From the NCBI GenBank assembly GCA_002422995.1, contig DIUK01000068.1:1-9623 (forward strand): DNA of 9,623 nucleotides, in the 5' to 3' direction. Positions within the stretch are counted from its first letter, which is position 1, and each line of letters opens with the position of its first letter. Below are positions 1 through 7,271 of this stretch, one piece after another. The DNA comes from Rhodocyclaceae bacterium UBA6160 (GTDB lineage: Bacteria; Pseudomonadota; Gammaproteobacteria; Burkholderiales; Rhodocyclaceae). Under the pieces are notes generated by a model, which had not been told where the DNA came from, did no database searches, and saw only the letters and a list, made by a program, of their open reading frames with translations. Both the position numbers and the translations under genes were made by a program.

Positions 1-690
1 CGTCGAGGCGAGTTGCGAATTGCCGATGTTGCAGTTGATCTTGACCAGGAAGTTGCGCCCGATGATCATCGGTTCGCTTTCCGGATGGTTGATGTTGTTG
101 GGGATGATGTCGCGGCCACGGGCGACTTCATCGCGCACAAATTCCGGGGTAATCAGCTTCGGCATGGCCGCACCAAAGTGCTGGCCGGGGTGCTGGCGCA
201 ATAAATCTTCGGTCAAGGCTTCCGCGCGCTGGTTTTCGCGGATGGCGATGTATTCCATTTCCGGGGTGATGATGCCGCGTTTGGCGTAGTGCATTTGCGT
301 GACATTCGCGCCGGGCTTGGCAACGCGGGGACGGCGCATCAGATCAAAACGCAATTCGGCCAATTCAGCATCCGCCAGGCGCTCCTGGCCATATACGGAG
401 GTCAGCCCGGTTTGTTCCACGGTATCGTCACGTTCGGCAATCCAGCCGGCACGCATGGCCGGCAAGCCTTTGCGAATGTCGATATTGACGGTCGGATCGG
501 TATATACACCGGACGTGTCATAGACGCTGATGGGCGGGTTGTTTTCGCCCGTTTGGGAAATTTCGCGCATGGGCACGCGGATATCCGGGCGGCTGCCCGT
601 CACGTAAATTTTGCGGGAATTGGGCAAAGGGGCAATGGCGGCTGAATCAACCAGTGCATCGGCCGCAATAAATTTTTCGTTCGCGTTCAT
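1..690 (-). CDS. thiC: Phosphomethylpyrimidine synthase ThiC (5' part, cut by window edge)
   Basis: ThiC converts aminoimidazole ribotide to HMP phosphate in thiamine biosynthesis; it is a cytosolic radical-SAM [4Fe-4S] enzyme. The 230 visible residues are the N-terminal part. I see family-typical stretches: SRKIYVTGSRPDIRVPMREI (about 25-44), a VYDTSGVYTDP segment, KRGIITPEMEYIAIREN, and, near the edge, NINHPESEP followed by GRNFLVKIN and GNSQLAS. The cluster-binding cysteines lie near the C-terminus, outside the window. The ATG at 690-688 is preceded by a GAGG Shine-Dalgarno (complement of 697-700) six bases upstream, and the protein begins MNANEKFIA. The gene is divergent from the TetR gene, with 446 bp between them. 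Identity is secure; nothing looks broken in the visible part. No TPP riboswitch was recognised upstream, which is unusual for this gene. Confidence 0.96.
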   Translation of the reverse strand, partial: MNANEKFIAADALVDSAAIAPLPNSRKIYVTGSRPDIRVPMREISQTGENNPPISVYDTSGVYTDPTVNIDIRKGLPAMRAGWIAERDDTVEQTGLTSVYGQERLADAELAELRFDLMRRPRVAKPGANVTQMHYAKRGIITPEMEYIAIRENQRAEALTEDLLRQHPGQHFGAAMPKLITPEFVRDEVARGRDIIPNNINHPESEPMIIGRNFLVKINCNIGNSQLAST

Positions 691-909
691 GGTGAACCTC
701 GGTTCTTTTTAAGCAACAATAAAGGCAGGAAATTACTGGAAAGACCTCACAAATGCAACCCGCTGAGCAGCAAGGATACTCACGAAAAAACAAGCTGCAC
801 CAACTGCACGCGTTTTCAGTGATTGATTGAACACTAACCCAACCACGGGCCAAACCATTGGCCAAATATTGACAGACCCGCGTGAAATTGCGGCGCCAGG
901 CAGCCTGAG

Positions 910-931
910 CTGGTTAAAAAATTTGAACCAG
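910..931. repeat. Inverted repeat, 6-bp arms
   Basis: CTGGTT (910-915) and AACCAG (926-931) are perfectly complementary around a 10-base A/T-rich core. Read as RNA on either strand it would form a weak hairpin without a following U tract, so a terminator is unlikely. It could be a protein-binding site, but nothing ties it to a particular regulator. Confidence 0.35.
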
Positions 932-974
932 AATTTAACCCATGCAGTAACAGTCAGACTTGCGAGGAGATTCT

Positions 975-992
975 CGTTGCATTCTTGCAACG
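975..992. promoter_or_regulatory. Perfect palindrome, candidate repressor operator
   Basis: CGTTGCA, four bases (TTCT), then TGCAACG: a perfect inverted repeat of 7-bp arms, total 18 bp. It overlaps the -35 box and the first half of the spacer of the promoter reading toward the TetR gene, a classic position for repression by steric block. TetR-family proteins bind palindromes of about this size, often autoregulating, so the neighbouring regulator is the obvious candidate ligand. The same half-site pattern was not found in the 1839-1953 gap before the adaptor gene. The repeat is seen directly; its role as an operator is inference. Confidence 0.5.
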
Positions 993-1005
993 CACAATTT
1001 ATACT
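977..1005 (+). promoter_or_regulatory. Predicted sigma70 promoter for the TetR gene
   Basis: The -35 hexamer TTGCAT (977-982) and the -10 hexamer TATACT (1000-1005) are separated by the ideal 17 bases. Four of six and five of six positions match consensus. Transcription would start near 1012 and give a leader of about 125 nt before the ATG at 1137. No better pair was seen nearer the gene. It may also drive the downstream efflux genes by read-through. Confidence 0.45.
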
Positions 1006-1026
1006 AACCAAAAAGTTATTAGCTAA
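998..1026 (-). promoter_or_regulatory. Weak candidate promoter toward thiC
   Basis: On the minus strand, TTAGCT (1026-1021) and TATAAA (1003-998) are 17 bases apart; the -10 is good and the -35 is poor (three of six). Its start point would fall at about 991, inside the palindrome 975-992, and would leave a leader of about 300 nt before thiC. Its -10 overlaps that of the plus-strand promoter, so only one polymerase could occupy the site at a time. Low certainty. Confidence 0.22.
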
Positions 1027-1136
1027 TCGCGCTACAACCAATTTAGTGGTGAAAGATGCTTCTGCCTGATTAATACTGAATTTTTATTTTGGATTATCTC
1101 ATTTCTCTCATGGCAATCTAAGCTTTAGAAAAAATC

Positions 1137-1838
1137 ATGCTCACTAAACTCCCCGTTGCTAAACACACAATCAATAAGCCCGCTCGCCGCCGCCGGAAAG
1201 AAGCGCGCCCTAGTGAACTTATAGATGCTGCGGTTGAATTATTTACGGCAAAAGGTTACGCCGCTACACGCAGTGCTGACATTGCAGCACGGGCAGGCGT
1301 TTCAAAAGCCACGCTATATCTGTATTTTGAAGATAAAGAAGCACTGTTCAAGGAAGTCATTACCCAAGGGGTTGTGCCGATTATTGATGAAGGCGCCCAT
1401 CTGATTGATGATTACAAGGGCAGCTCAAGCGAGCTGCTCCGTGAAATTCTCATTCATTGGCAAATCCGCTTTAGCGCATCGCCCTTATCAGGCATTCCTA
1501 AACTGATGATCAGCGAGGCATCTAACTTTCCTGAACTTGCGGCGTATCACGAGCAAGTGGCCTATGGACGCGCACGCCAGCTGCTTGGACGCGTGGTTGA
1601 CCGCGGCGTAGCGCAAGGTGAGTTTCGCGAACTCAACCGCGAAGCCGTGGTTGAGCTGTTGATCGCACCTCTCCTGCTGCATTTTATTTGGTCACACTCA
1701 ATGGGCTCTATCGGCTGTCCAACCATTGAACCTAAGACCTATCTGACCACTCACCTGGATTTGATTCTCGCCGGCCTGGCCGCCCAGCCAAGCAAAGCAC
1801 TGGCCAGTCCAAAACCGCGAAAAACCGCTCGCGGATAA
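1137..1838 (+). CDS. TetR/AcrR-family transcriptional regulator
   Basis: A 233-residue DNA-binding regulator of normal family length. A basic start (ARRRRKEARPSE, about 16-27) leads into the TetR_N fold: a first helix ELIDAAVELFTAKGY (27-41), then the helix-turn-helix ADIAARAGVSKATLYLYFEDKEAL (47-70), whose K-T-L-Y-x-Y-F recognition-helix end is diagnostic. The remaining 150 or so residues form the variable helical ligand and dimer domain, of the AcrR/AefR-like type, ending in a basic tail (KPRKTARG). The ATG at 1137 has only an A-rich upstream stretch as ribosome site, but no later ATG would keep the DNA-binding domain. It stands 115 bp upstream of, and in the same direction as, an RND adaptor-pump pair, so it is probably their local repressor. 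Ligand unknown. Confidence 0.93.
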   Translation: MLTKLPVAKHTINKPARRRRKEARPSELIDAAVELFTAKGYAATRSADIAARAGVSKATLYLYFEDKEALFKEVITQGVVPIIDEGAHLIDDYKGSSSELLREILIHWQIRFSASPLSGIPKLMISEASNFPELAAYHEQVAYGRARQLLGRVVDRGVAQGEFRELNREAVVELLIAPLLLHFIWSHSMGSIGCPTIEPKTYLTTHLDLILAGLAAQPSKALASPKPRKTARG

Positions 1839-1953
1839 CACGGGATTTGGGTCCAGCCTGTCGCTGGTAGAGGGCTGCACGCCACATGAATACACTGACT
1901 GACAATTTATTATTTACTTTATTTATTTTGACTTTTTATATTCGATTTCCACT
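1839..1953 (+). promoter_or_regulatory. 115-bp gap before the efflux genes, possible internal promoter region
   Basis: The 3' half is very AT-rich (about 1900-1945) and contains isolated promoter-like hexamers, such as CTGACA (1898-1903), TTGACT (1928-1933) and TATATT (1938-1943). None pair at 16-18 bases as a convincing promoter. A small inverted repeat, CCAGC(5)GCTGG at 1853-1867, follows the TetR stop but lacks a U tract, so it is not an intrinsic terminator. Read-through from the TetR gene is therefore possible. Confidence 0.3.
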
Positions 1954-3126
1954 ATGAATTCTTTATCACTTCCGCGCCACGCGCGTCTTTTAACAACTGC
2001 GTGCCTGATAGCAGGCTTATCGGCATGTAGCGACGAGCCACCGGTCGTGCAACCTGTCAAGGCAGTGCGCACTTTGGTGGTCGGTGCGAACGCTGCAAAT
2101 AGTGTCACCACAGAAACCAGCACGCGCGCTTATCCAGGTGAGGTCAAGGCACGTTTTGAAACCCAGCTTGGATTTCGTGTGCCGGGCAAAATTGTCAGCC
2201 GTTTGGTTGATTCAGGCGCTACGGTAAAACGCGGCCAGGCGCTGGCAAAACTGGATGCCGCTGACTTTGCCCTGCAAGTGGCGCAAACCAACGCACAAGC
2301 ACAACTGGCAACGGCTGAACTCAAGCGCTTTCAAGATCTGCGTAGTAAAAACTTTGTCAGCCAGGCCGCTTTGGATAGTCGTATTGCAGCAGCAACTTCT
2401 GCTCAGGCACAAGCCAAGCTGACTCGCAACCAAGCGGCGTACACCACCTTGACTGCGGATCGCGACGGCGTGATTGCGGCGGTATTTACCGAAGCAGGGC
2501 AAGTCGTTGCAGCAGGACAACCCATCATTCATTTAGTGCCGAATGGCGATCGTGAAATTGCCATCAGCCTGCCTGAAGGCGATATAAGTCGCTTGCATGT
2601 CGGTGCAGCTGCCACTATTACACTCTGGTCTCGCGGGGAAAACGCGCCCGTCATGACCGGCCAGCTACGAGAAATTGCTGCCGCCGCTGACCCACTGACG
2701 CGCACTTATGCTGCGCGAGTTGCCTTGCCCGCCAGCGCGGGTAATTTGCCCGTGGGACTTTCTGCCACTGTGCGCTTTGCTGCTGCCAAAGACGAAGCCT
2801 CAAGCCATGCCATTCCCCTGAGTGCGATATTTCAAAACGAACAACAAATGGCTGTTTGGAAAGTCGGCGCTGGTGAGACGGTGACTTTAGTGCCCGTTTC
2901 AATTAGCCGTTACGCAGGCGACCAAGCCATCGTCACACACGGTATATCTGCAGGCGACCGGATTGTAACGGCAGGCGTAAATCTGCTCGCGGGAAATCAA
3001 AAAGTACACGCAGTCACTGCCGTTAGCGCCACTGCTGCGGCAGAAAATACAGCACCGCCGCTTACCGCTAAAGCACCAGCACAACCCGCCATACCAGCAA
3101 CGGCAACAACACATTCTGCGCAATAA
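1954..3126 (+). CDS. RND efflux periplasmic adaptor (membrane fusion protein), lipoprotein
   Basis: This AcrA/HlyD-type adaptor of 390 residues bridges the inner-membrane pump and a TolC channel. It opens with a lipoprotein signal: basic PRHAR, a hydrophobic stretch, and lipobox LSAC with lipidated Cys25. Then follow the lipoyl half-motif GFRVPGKIVSRLVDSGATVK (73-92) with GQALAKLD, a coiled-coil hairpin rich in Ala/Gln (about 103-165), the second lipoyl half DGVIAAVFTEAGQVVAAGQP (171-190), a beta-barrel with the DPLTRTYAARV signature (246-256) and a membrane-proximal domain (about 287-355). The last 35 residues are an Ala/Thr/Pro-rich, probably disordered tail. No Shine-Dalgarno is evident before the ATG, but no later start would keep the signal peptide. 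Its stop overlaps the next start as TAATG. Substrate cannot be read from sequence. Confidence 0.94.
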   Translation: MNSLSLPRHARLLTTACLIAGLSACSDEPPVVQPVKAVRTLVVGANAANSVTTETSTRAYPGEVKARFETQLGFRVPGKIVSRLVDSGATVKRGQALAKLDAADFALQVAQTNAQAQLATAELKRFQDLRSKNFVSQAALDSRIAAATSAQAQAKLTRNQAAYTTLTADRDGVIAAVFTEAGQVVAAGQPIIHLVPNGDREIAISLPEGDISRLHVGAAATITLWSRGENAPVMTGQLREIAAAADPLTRTYAARVALPASAGNLPVGLSATVRFAAAKDEASSHAIPLSAIFQNEQQMAVWKVGAGETVTLVPVSISRYAGDQAIVTHGISAGDRIVTAGVNLLAGNQKVHAVTAVSATAAAENTAPPLTAKAPAQPAIPATATTHSAQ

Positions 3127-6100
3127 TGAAAAACTTTAATATCTCGGCTTGGTCAATCAACCATCCTGCCATGGTGGCTTACCTCATCATTATCTTGATG
3201 GTGGCCGGTACATTGTCTTACTTCAAACTTGGCCGAGCTGAAGATCCTGACTTTACTTTCCGGGTGATGGTGGTGCGTACGCTATGGCCAGGTGCAACAA
3301 CAACCGAAGTAGAGCAACAAATTTCCGAGCGGCTGGAAAAAAAACTGCAGGAAATATCAAATATCAATTACATCCGCTCAAGCTCCAAACCCGGTGAGTC
3401 GTTGATTTTTGTGACCCTCAATGAATCCACCCCGCCCAGTGTCGTCCCCGAGGCCTGGCGACAAGTTCGCCGCAAACTAGACGATATCCGCACAGCGCTT
3501 CCAGCAGGCGTGATTGGGCCATTTCCCAACGAAGAGTTTGGCGATGTGAATATGAACATCTTTGCCTTATCCGGCAAAGATTTCACGCTGGGTGAGTTAC
3601 GACGTGAAGCTGATCGCATCGGGCGCGAACTGCGCAATATGAAGAATGTCAAAAAGATTGAACTCTTTGGTGTTCAGGATGAAAAAATCTGGGTCGAAGC
3701 AGACCCACAAAGGCTTGCAGCATTAGGCATTTCAACGCCACAACTCTTTGATGCACTACAAAAACAGAATGCCGTCGTGCCTGCAGGTTTTGTTGAAACA
3801 TCGAGCAGCCGCGTCCGCCTCAACATGACCGGCGCTTACAGTACAGTTGAACAAATTCAGAATACCCAGCTGCGCATCGGCAGCCAAAGCTTCCGTTTGG
3901 CTGATATTGCTCAAGTTCGCCGTGGCTATTCAGAGCCAGACAACTGGCGTATGCGCTTTAACGGACAAGATGTGATCGGCATTGGCGTCGTGATGACCAA
4001 AGGCGGCGACATTCTCGAATTAGGGCGTGATTTGAAAGTCAAAACCCAGACACTCAGCGCTGCGCTGCCTTTGGGGATGACATTGCACCAGGTATCCGAT
4101 CAACCCAGTTTTGTGGAGCGAGCCATCCGCCTCTTTCTGACCTCTCTGGCAGAAGCTGTTGCGATTGTTTTGGCCGTGTCATTTCTGACACTGGGCTGGC
4201 GAACGGGTTTGGTGGTCGCGTTATCCATCCCGCTGGTCTTGGCCATCACTTTCTTGATGATGAATGTTTTTGGTATTGATTTGCAACGCATCTCGCTAGG
4301 AGCGCTCATCATTGCCTTGGGCTTGCTGGTGGATGACGCCATCATCGCCGTTGAAATGATGGTAGTCAAAATCGAGCAAGGCTGGGATAGGGCAAAAGCT
4401 GCCACTTTTGCCTATACCTCGACTGCCTTTCCTATGCTGACCGGCACGCTGATTACAGCCGCCGGGTTTATTCCTGTGGGGTTTGCCAAATCCGGTCCGG
4501 GTGAATATGTTTTTTCCATGTTTACCGTAGTCACCATTGCACTCGTTACCTCATGGATTGTCGCCGTGACATTCACACCCTTTCTGGGTTATCAGCTACT
4601 CAACGTTGATAGCTTGCGGAAAAAAGGCAGCGCTCACCATAACGATATTTACGATACCCCGTTTTATCGAAAATTTCGCGAGGCACTCGAACTTTGCCTT
4701 ACCTACCGCTGGAAGGTGATAGTGGTTACGCTGTTGGCACTTGCTATCTCTCTCATCTGCTTTAACCTGTTTGTACAAAAACAATTCTTCCCTCATGCTG
4801 ACCGCAACGAACTGATTGTTGACCTTTGGCTGCCACAGGGCGCATCACTTAAAGCGACAGAGCAAAGCGTTAAACGTGTCGAGCAACTGCTAGCTAAAAA
4901 TAAAGGCGTGAGCCACTTCTCCAGCTATATTGGCAATGGTGCGCCACGTTTTTATCTGCCACAGGATCAGCAATTATTTAACGATAACTTTGGACAACTC
5001 TTGCTCGGCGCTAAAAGCACAGAGGATAGAGAATCAATCAAACAACACCTGGAAGCCGAGTTTGCGGCCACGGATGGTCGCTGGTCGAATGTTCGTGCCC
5101 GTGTTGTTCGTTTGGAAAATGGCCCGCCGGTGGGTTACATGGTGCAGTTCCGGGTAATGGGTGAAGATTTAGTCCAGCTACGCGCAACAGCCAAGCAAGT
5201 CGCTGAGATTATGCGCAAGAATGAACACCTGAAAGACGTGCACTTTGACTGGAATGACAAAATCAAGAACTTGCAGGTCGTGATTGACCAAAGCCGTGCG
5301 CGCGCCTTGGGCATTACCTCGCAAGATGTGGCGCTAACCCTGCAAAGCTGGTTAAACGGCGTCGCCGTTACGCAATATCGCGAGGGCGATCAACTCATTG
5401 ACATTATGTGGCGCGCCCAAGGTGCAGGGTCACGCACCTTGGAAAATCTGCCTGATTTGAGCATCCCTACACTATCTGGAAAAAATGTACCTCTCTCGCA
5501 AGTTGCGCGCTTAAAGCCAGTGCTGGAAGAAGGTATGATCTGGCGACGTAACCGCTTGCCTACAATCAGCGTGCGCGCGGATGTGGTCGGCCGCATTGAA
5601 GCACCAACAATCTCCAAAACGATCAATCCGCAACTAGATGCTATTCGCGCCAAGCTGCCGGCAGGCCACCGAATTGAAATGGGTGGTTCGATTGAAGAGT
5701 CTGCCAACGCTGAAGCGTCTATTGCTGCCGGATTTCCGATAATGCTAGTGGTGGTATTCACTCTCTTGATGATGCAACTTAACAGCATCGGCCGCAGTTT
5801 TATGGTGATCGCCATGGCGCCGCTGGGCATGATTGGTGTTTCTCTGGGCATGATGGTTAGCCGGGCACCGTTTGGCTTTGTGGCGACAATCGGGGTCATT
5901 GCACTCATGGGCATGATCATGCGCAATGCCGTGATTCTCGTCGATCAAATCAAACAGGATGAAGATGCAGGCAAAACACCATGGGACGCGATTGTTGATT
6001 CCACTGTGCGCCGCTTACGGCCTATCATGCTCACCGGCGCCGCCGCCGTGTTAGCCATGATTCCCTTGGCTTTCCAGGCTTTTTGGGGGCCGATGGCGAT

Positions 6101-6263
6101 TGCAATCATGAGCGGGCTCATGATTGCAACTTTTCTGACTTGCCTTGTTTTACCCTGCATTTATGCAGCGGCCTACAGAGTTCACAAAACAACAACAGCA
6201 ACAACACTGCCTCAATTGGAAACCTCTCAATTTGACACGATAAAATCAGACGATGGATACTAA
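3126..6263 (+). CDS. HAE1-type RND efflux transporter, inner-membrane permease
   Basis: A 1045-residue proton-driven exporter of the AcrB fold, which works as a trimer. The first membrane helix is at about 14-33, with large periplasmic loops at about 34-335 and 552-865. The proton-relay residues are present: the paired aspartates in GLLVDDAIIAVE (Asp403, Asp404), Lys943 in NAVILVDQIKQDE and Arg965 in RRLRPIMLTG. The N-terminal style (NISAWSINHPAMVAYL, then KLGRAEDPDFTFRVMVVRT) and GPPVGYMVQFRVMGED (666-681) recall the TriC/VexF-like branch rather than AcrB itself; this is from memory. Translation is probably coupled to the adaptor through the one-base stop-start overlap, since no ribosome site is visible. 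The 3' end overlaps the next gene by 11 bp. The last 25 residues are a hydrophilic Thr/Asp tail. Substrates unknown. Confidence 0.96.
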   Translation: MKNFNISAWSINHPAMVAYLIIILMVAGTLSYFKLGRAEDPDFTFRVMVVRTLWPGATTTEVEQQISERLEKKLQEISNINYIRSSSKPGESLIFVTLNESTPPSVVPEAWRQVRRKLDDIRTALPAGVIGPFPNEEFGDVNMNIFALSGKDFTLGELRREADRIGRELRNMKNVKKIELFGVQDEKIWVEADPQRLAALGISTPQLFDALQKQNAVVPAGFVETSSSRVRLNMTGAYSTVEQIQNTQLRIGSQSFRLADIAQVRRGYSEPDNWRMRFNGQDVIGIGVVMTKGGDILELGRDLKVKTQTLSAALPLGMTLHQVSDQPSFVERAIRLFLTSLAEAVAIVLAVSFLTLGWRTGLVVALSIPLVLAITFLMMNVFGIDLQRISLGALIIALGLLVDDAIIAVEMMVVKIEQGWDRAKAATFAYTSTAFPMLTGTLITAAGFIPVGFAKSGPGEYVFSMFTVVTIALVTSWIVAVTFTPFLGYQLLNVDSLRKKGSAHHNDIYDTPFYRKFREALELCLTYRWKVIVVTLLALAISLICFNLFVQKQFFPHADRNELIVDLWLPQGASLKATEQSVKRVEQLLAKNKGVSHFSSYIGNGAPRFYLPQDQQLFNDNFGQLLLGAKSTEDRESIKQHLEAEFAATDGRWSNVRARVVRLENGPPVGYMVQFRVMGEDLVQLRATAKQVAEIMRKNEHLKDVHFDWNDKIKNLQVVIDQSRARALGITSQDVALTLQSWLNGVAVTQYREGDQLIDIMWRAQGAGSRTLENLPDLSIPTLSGKNVPLSQVARLKPVLEEGMIWRRNRLPTISVRADVVGRIEAPTISKTINPQLDAIRAKLPAGHRIEMGGSIEESANAEASIAAGFPIMLVVVFTLLMMQLNSIGRSFMVIAMAPLGMIGVSLGMMVSRAPFGFVATIGVIALMGMIMRNAVILVDQIKQDEDAGKTPWDAIVDSTVRRLRPIMLTGAAAVLAMIPLAFQAFWGPMAIAIMSGLMIATFLTCLVLPCIYAAAYRVHKTTTATTLPQLETSQFDTIKSDDGY

Positions 6264-6915
6264 ACAATCTCGCTTTAATATGATCGAACAGCAGTTACGC
6301 CCAGCGGGTGTATTAGCAGCTGATGTCCTCAATGTACTGACCAAGGTAAAACGGGAAAACTTTGTACCGCCCATTTACCGCCACCTGGCTTTTGCGGAAA
6401 CCAATATCCCCTTGGGTCACGGCGCACACATGCTCTCGCCTGAGCTAGAGGCTCTCTCCTTGCAGGCACTGGCTATACAACCAGATGAAACCGTCCTGGA
6501 AATTGGAACTGGCTCTGGCTATATGGCCGCACTGCTTGGCAAGCAGGCACGCCAGGTTGTTTCATATGAAATTGAACCCGCCCTTGCTGCTACAGCACGT
6601 GCTTCGCTGGAACATGCACATGTAAGCAATGTGCATGTCATCACCGGTGACGGCTTGGCTGCTTTTACCAATCCGCTGCCCAATCAGGCAGGCTTCGATG
6701 TCATTCTGCTATCGGGCGCTGTGGCAGAAATTTCACCTGCACTGCTCAACCAGTTAAAACCGGGCGGCAGACTGTTTGCCATCACAGGCAAACGCCCTGC
6801 CATGCACGCTACCCTGGTTCATCGCTATGGCGATCAATACCAGCACACCGCGCTGTTTGAGACAGATGCCGACTACCTGCGTGGCGCAAGCCCTGCAGCG
6901 CAATTTTCGTTCTAA
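6253..6915 (+). CDS. PCMT-like (protein-L-isoaspartate methyltransferase family) protein, divergent active site
   Basis: A 220-residue cytosolic SAM-dependent methyltransferase of the PCMT family. The N-terminal helix (FNMIEQQLRPAGV, about 8-20) and VKRENFVPP (32-40) match the family. SAM binding is shown by VLEIGTGSGY (81-90), the acidic pair after the second strand (SYEIEP), GDGL (132-135) and FDVILLSGA. However, the loop that in true isoaspartyl methyltransferases reads GQTISQP is here GHGAHMLSP (55-63): the catalytic Ser position is Leu, with a Ser one place later, and the C-terminal FVPL element is not evident. Repair of isoaspartate is therefore doubtful. The start lies inside the RND gene (11-bp overlap) with a poor ribosome site, so it is probably translationally coupled. 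It precedes a rhodanese and tolC, a linkage I recall from betaproteobacteria. Confidence 0.88.
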   Translation: MDTKQSRFNMIEQQLRPAGVLAADVLNVLTKVKRENFVPPIYRHLAFAETNIPLGHGAHMLSPELEALSLQALAIQPDETVLEIGTGSGYMAALLGKQARQVVSYEIEPALAATARASLEHAHVSNVHVITGDGLAAFTNPLPNQAGFDVILLSGAVAEISPALLNQLKPGGRLFAITGKRPAMHATLVHRYGDQYQHTALFETDADYLRGASPAAQFSF

Positions 6916-6947
6916 ATCGCACAAAAAACCAAACAACGAGAGGCGCG

Positions 6948-7271
6948 ATGCAACATATCACTGCAACACAATTACATGCCTGGCTGGCTGACCCTGATCG
7001 CACACCGCCATTGTTAGTTGATGTACGTGAGCCCTGGGAGTTTGCCCTGTGCCAGATTCCCGGCTCAATCAATCTACCGATGCAAAGCCTGCCGGCACGT
7101 TATCCCGAGCTTGACCAAGCGGCAGAGATTGTGATGATTTGTCACCATGGCGCGCGCAGTTTTCAATCCGGACTGTTTCTTGAAAACGCAGGTTACAGCT
7201 TAATTATCAACTTGCAAGGCGGCGTTGCTGCCTGGGCGCAAAATGTCGATCCGGCCATGCCTACGTATTGA
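6948..7271 (+). CDS. Single-domain rhodanese (sulfurtransferase)
   Basis: A 107-residue stand-alone rhodanese domain, probably cytosolic because no signal peptide is present. It has the family's LLVDVREPWEF (22-32), the IPGSINLPMQSLP segment (37-49), and the active-site loop CHHGARS with persulfide-forming Cys65 and Arg70 in a standard six-residue CxxGxR loop. It ends with the LQGGVAAW motif typical of the fold. Such proteins carry sulfane sulfur to unknown acceptors or detoxify cyanide or thiols; the partner is not evident here. The ATG follows AGAGG (6939-6943), a good ribosome site. It lies 32 bp after the methyltransferase and 60 bp before tolC in the same direction, so co-transcription is likely. 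Confidence 0.94.
   Translation: MQHITATQLHAWLADPDRTPPLLVDVREPWEFALCQIPGSINLPMQSLPARYPELDQAAEIVMICHHGARSFQSGLFLENAGYSLIINLQGGVAAWAQNVDPAMPTY

Larger units (their letters stand above)
691..1136. other. Divergent intergenic region between thiC and the TetR gene
   Basis: This 446-bp stretch carries no gene I can support. It becomes AT-rich toward the TetR gene. It contains a perfect 7+7 bp palindrome (975-992), a second 6+6 bp inverted repeat (910-931), the 8-bp palindrome TTGGCCAA (858-865), and promoter-like hexamers facing both ways. Neither strand shows the conserved CTGAGA and CTGATCTGG...CCAGCG elements of a TPP riboswitch. A minus-strand reading frame of 102 codons (733-1041) starts only at TTG, has no clear ribosome site and matches nothing I recognise. 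It is somewhat hydrophobic and cysteine-containing, so a decayed membrane-protein gene cannot be excluded. Confidence 0.7.

Noticed and set aside
13..645. Plus-strand reading frames of up to 118 codons
   Set aside because: They lie antisense to thiC, whose minus-strand frame is fully open and matches the family; these are shadows of its codon bias.
869..897. TTGACA at 869-874 as a -35 box for a plus-strand promoter
   Set aside because: The bases 16-18 downstream are GC-rich with no -10 hexamer.
901..945. CTGGTT...AACCAGC on the minus strand as part of a TPP riboswitch
   Set aside because: It resembles the CTGG...CCAG stem of the aptamer, but the loop is too long and the CTGAGA element is absent.
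1853..1867. CCAGC(5)GCTGG as terminator of the TetR gene
   Set aside because: Only 5-bp arms and no downstream T run.
5390..5926. Minus-strand frame of 178 codons inside the RND gene
   Set aside because: Met/Ile/Pro-rich and without any recognisable motif, antisense to the well-conserved RND C-terminal half; a shadow frame.
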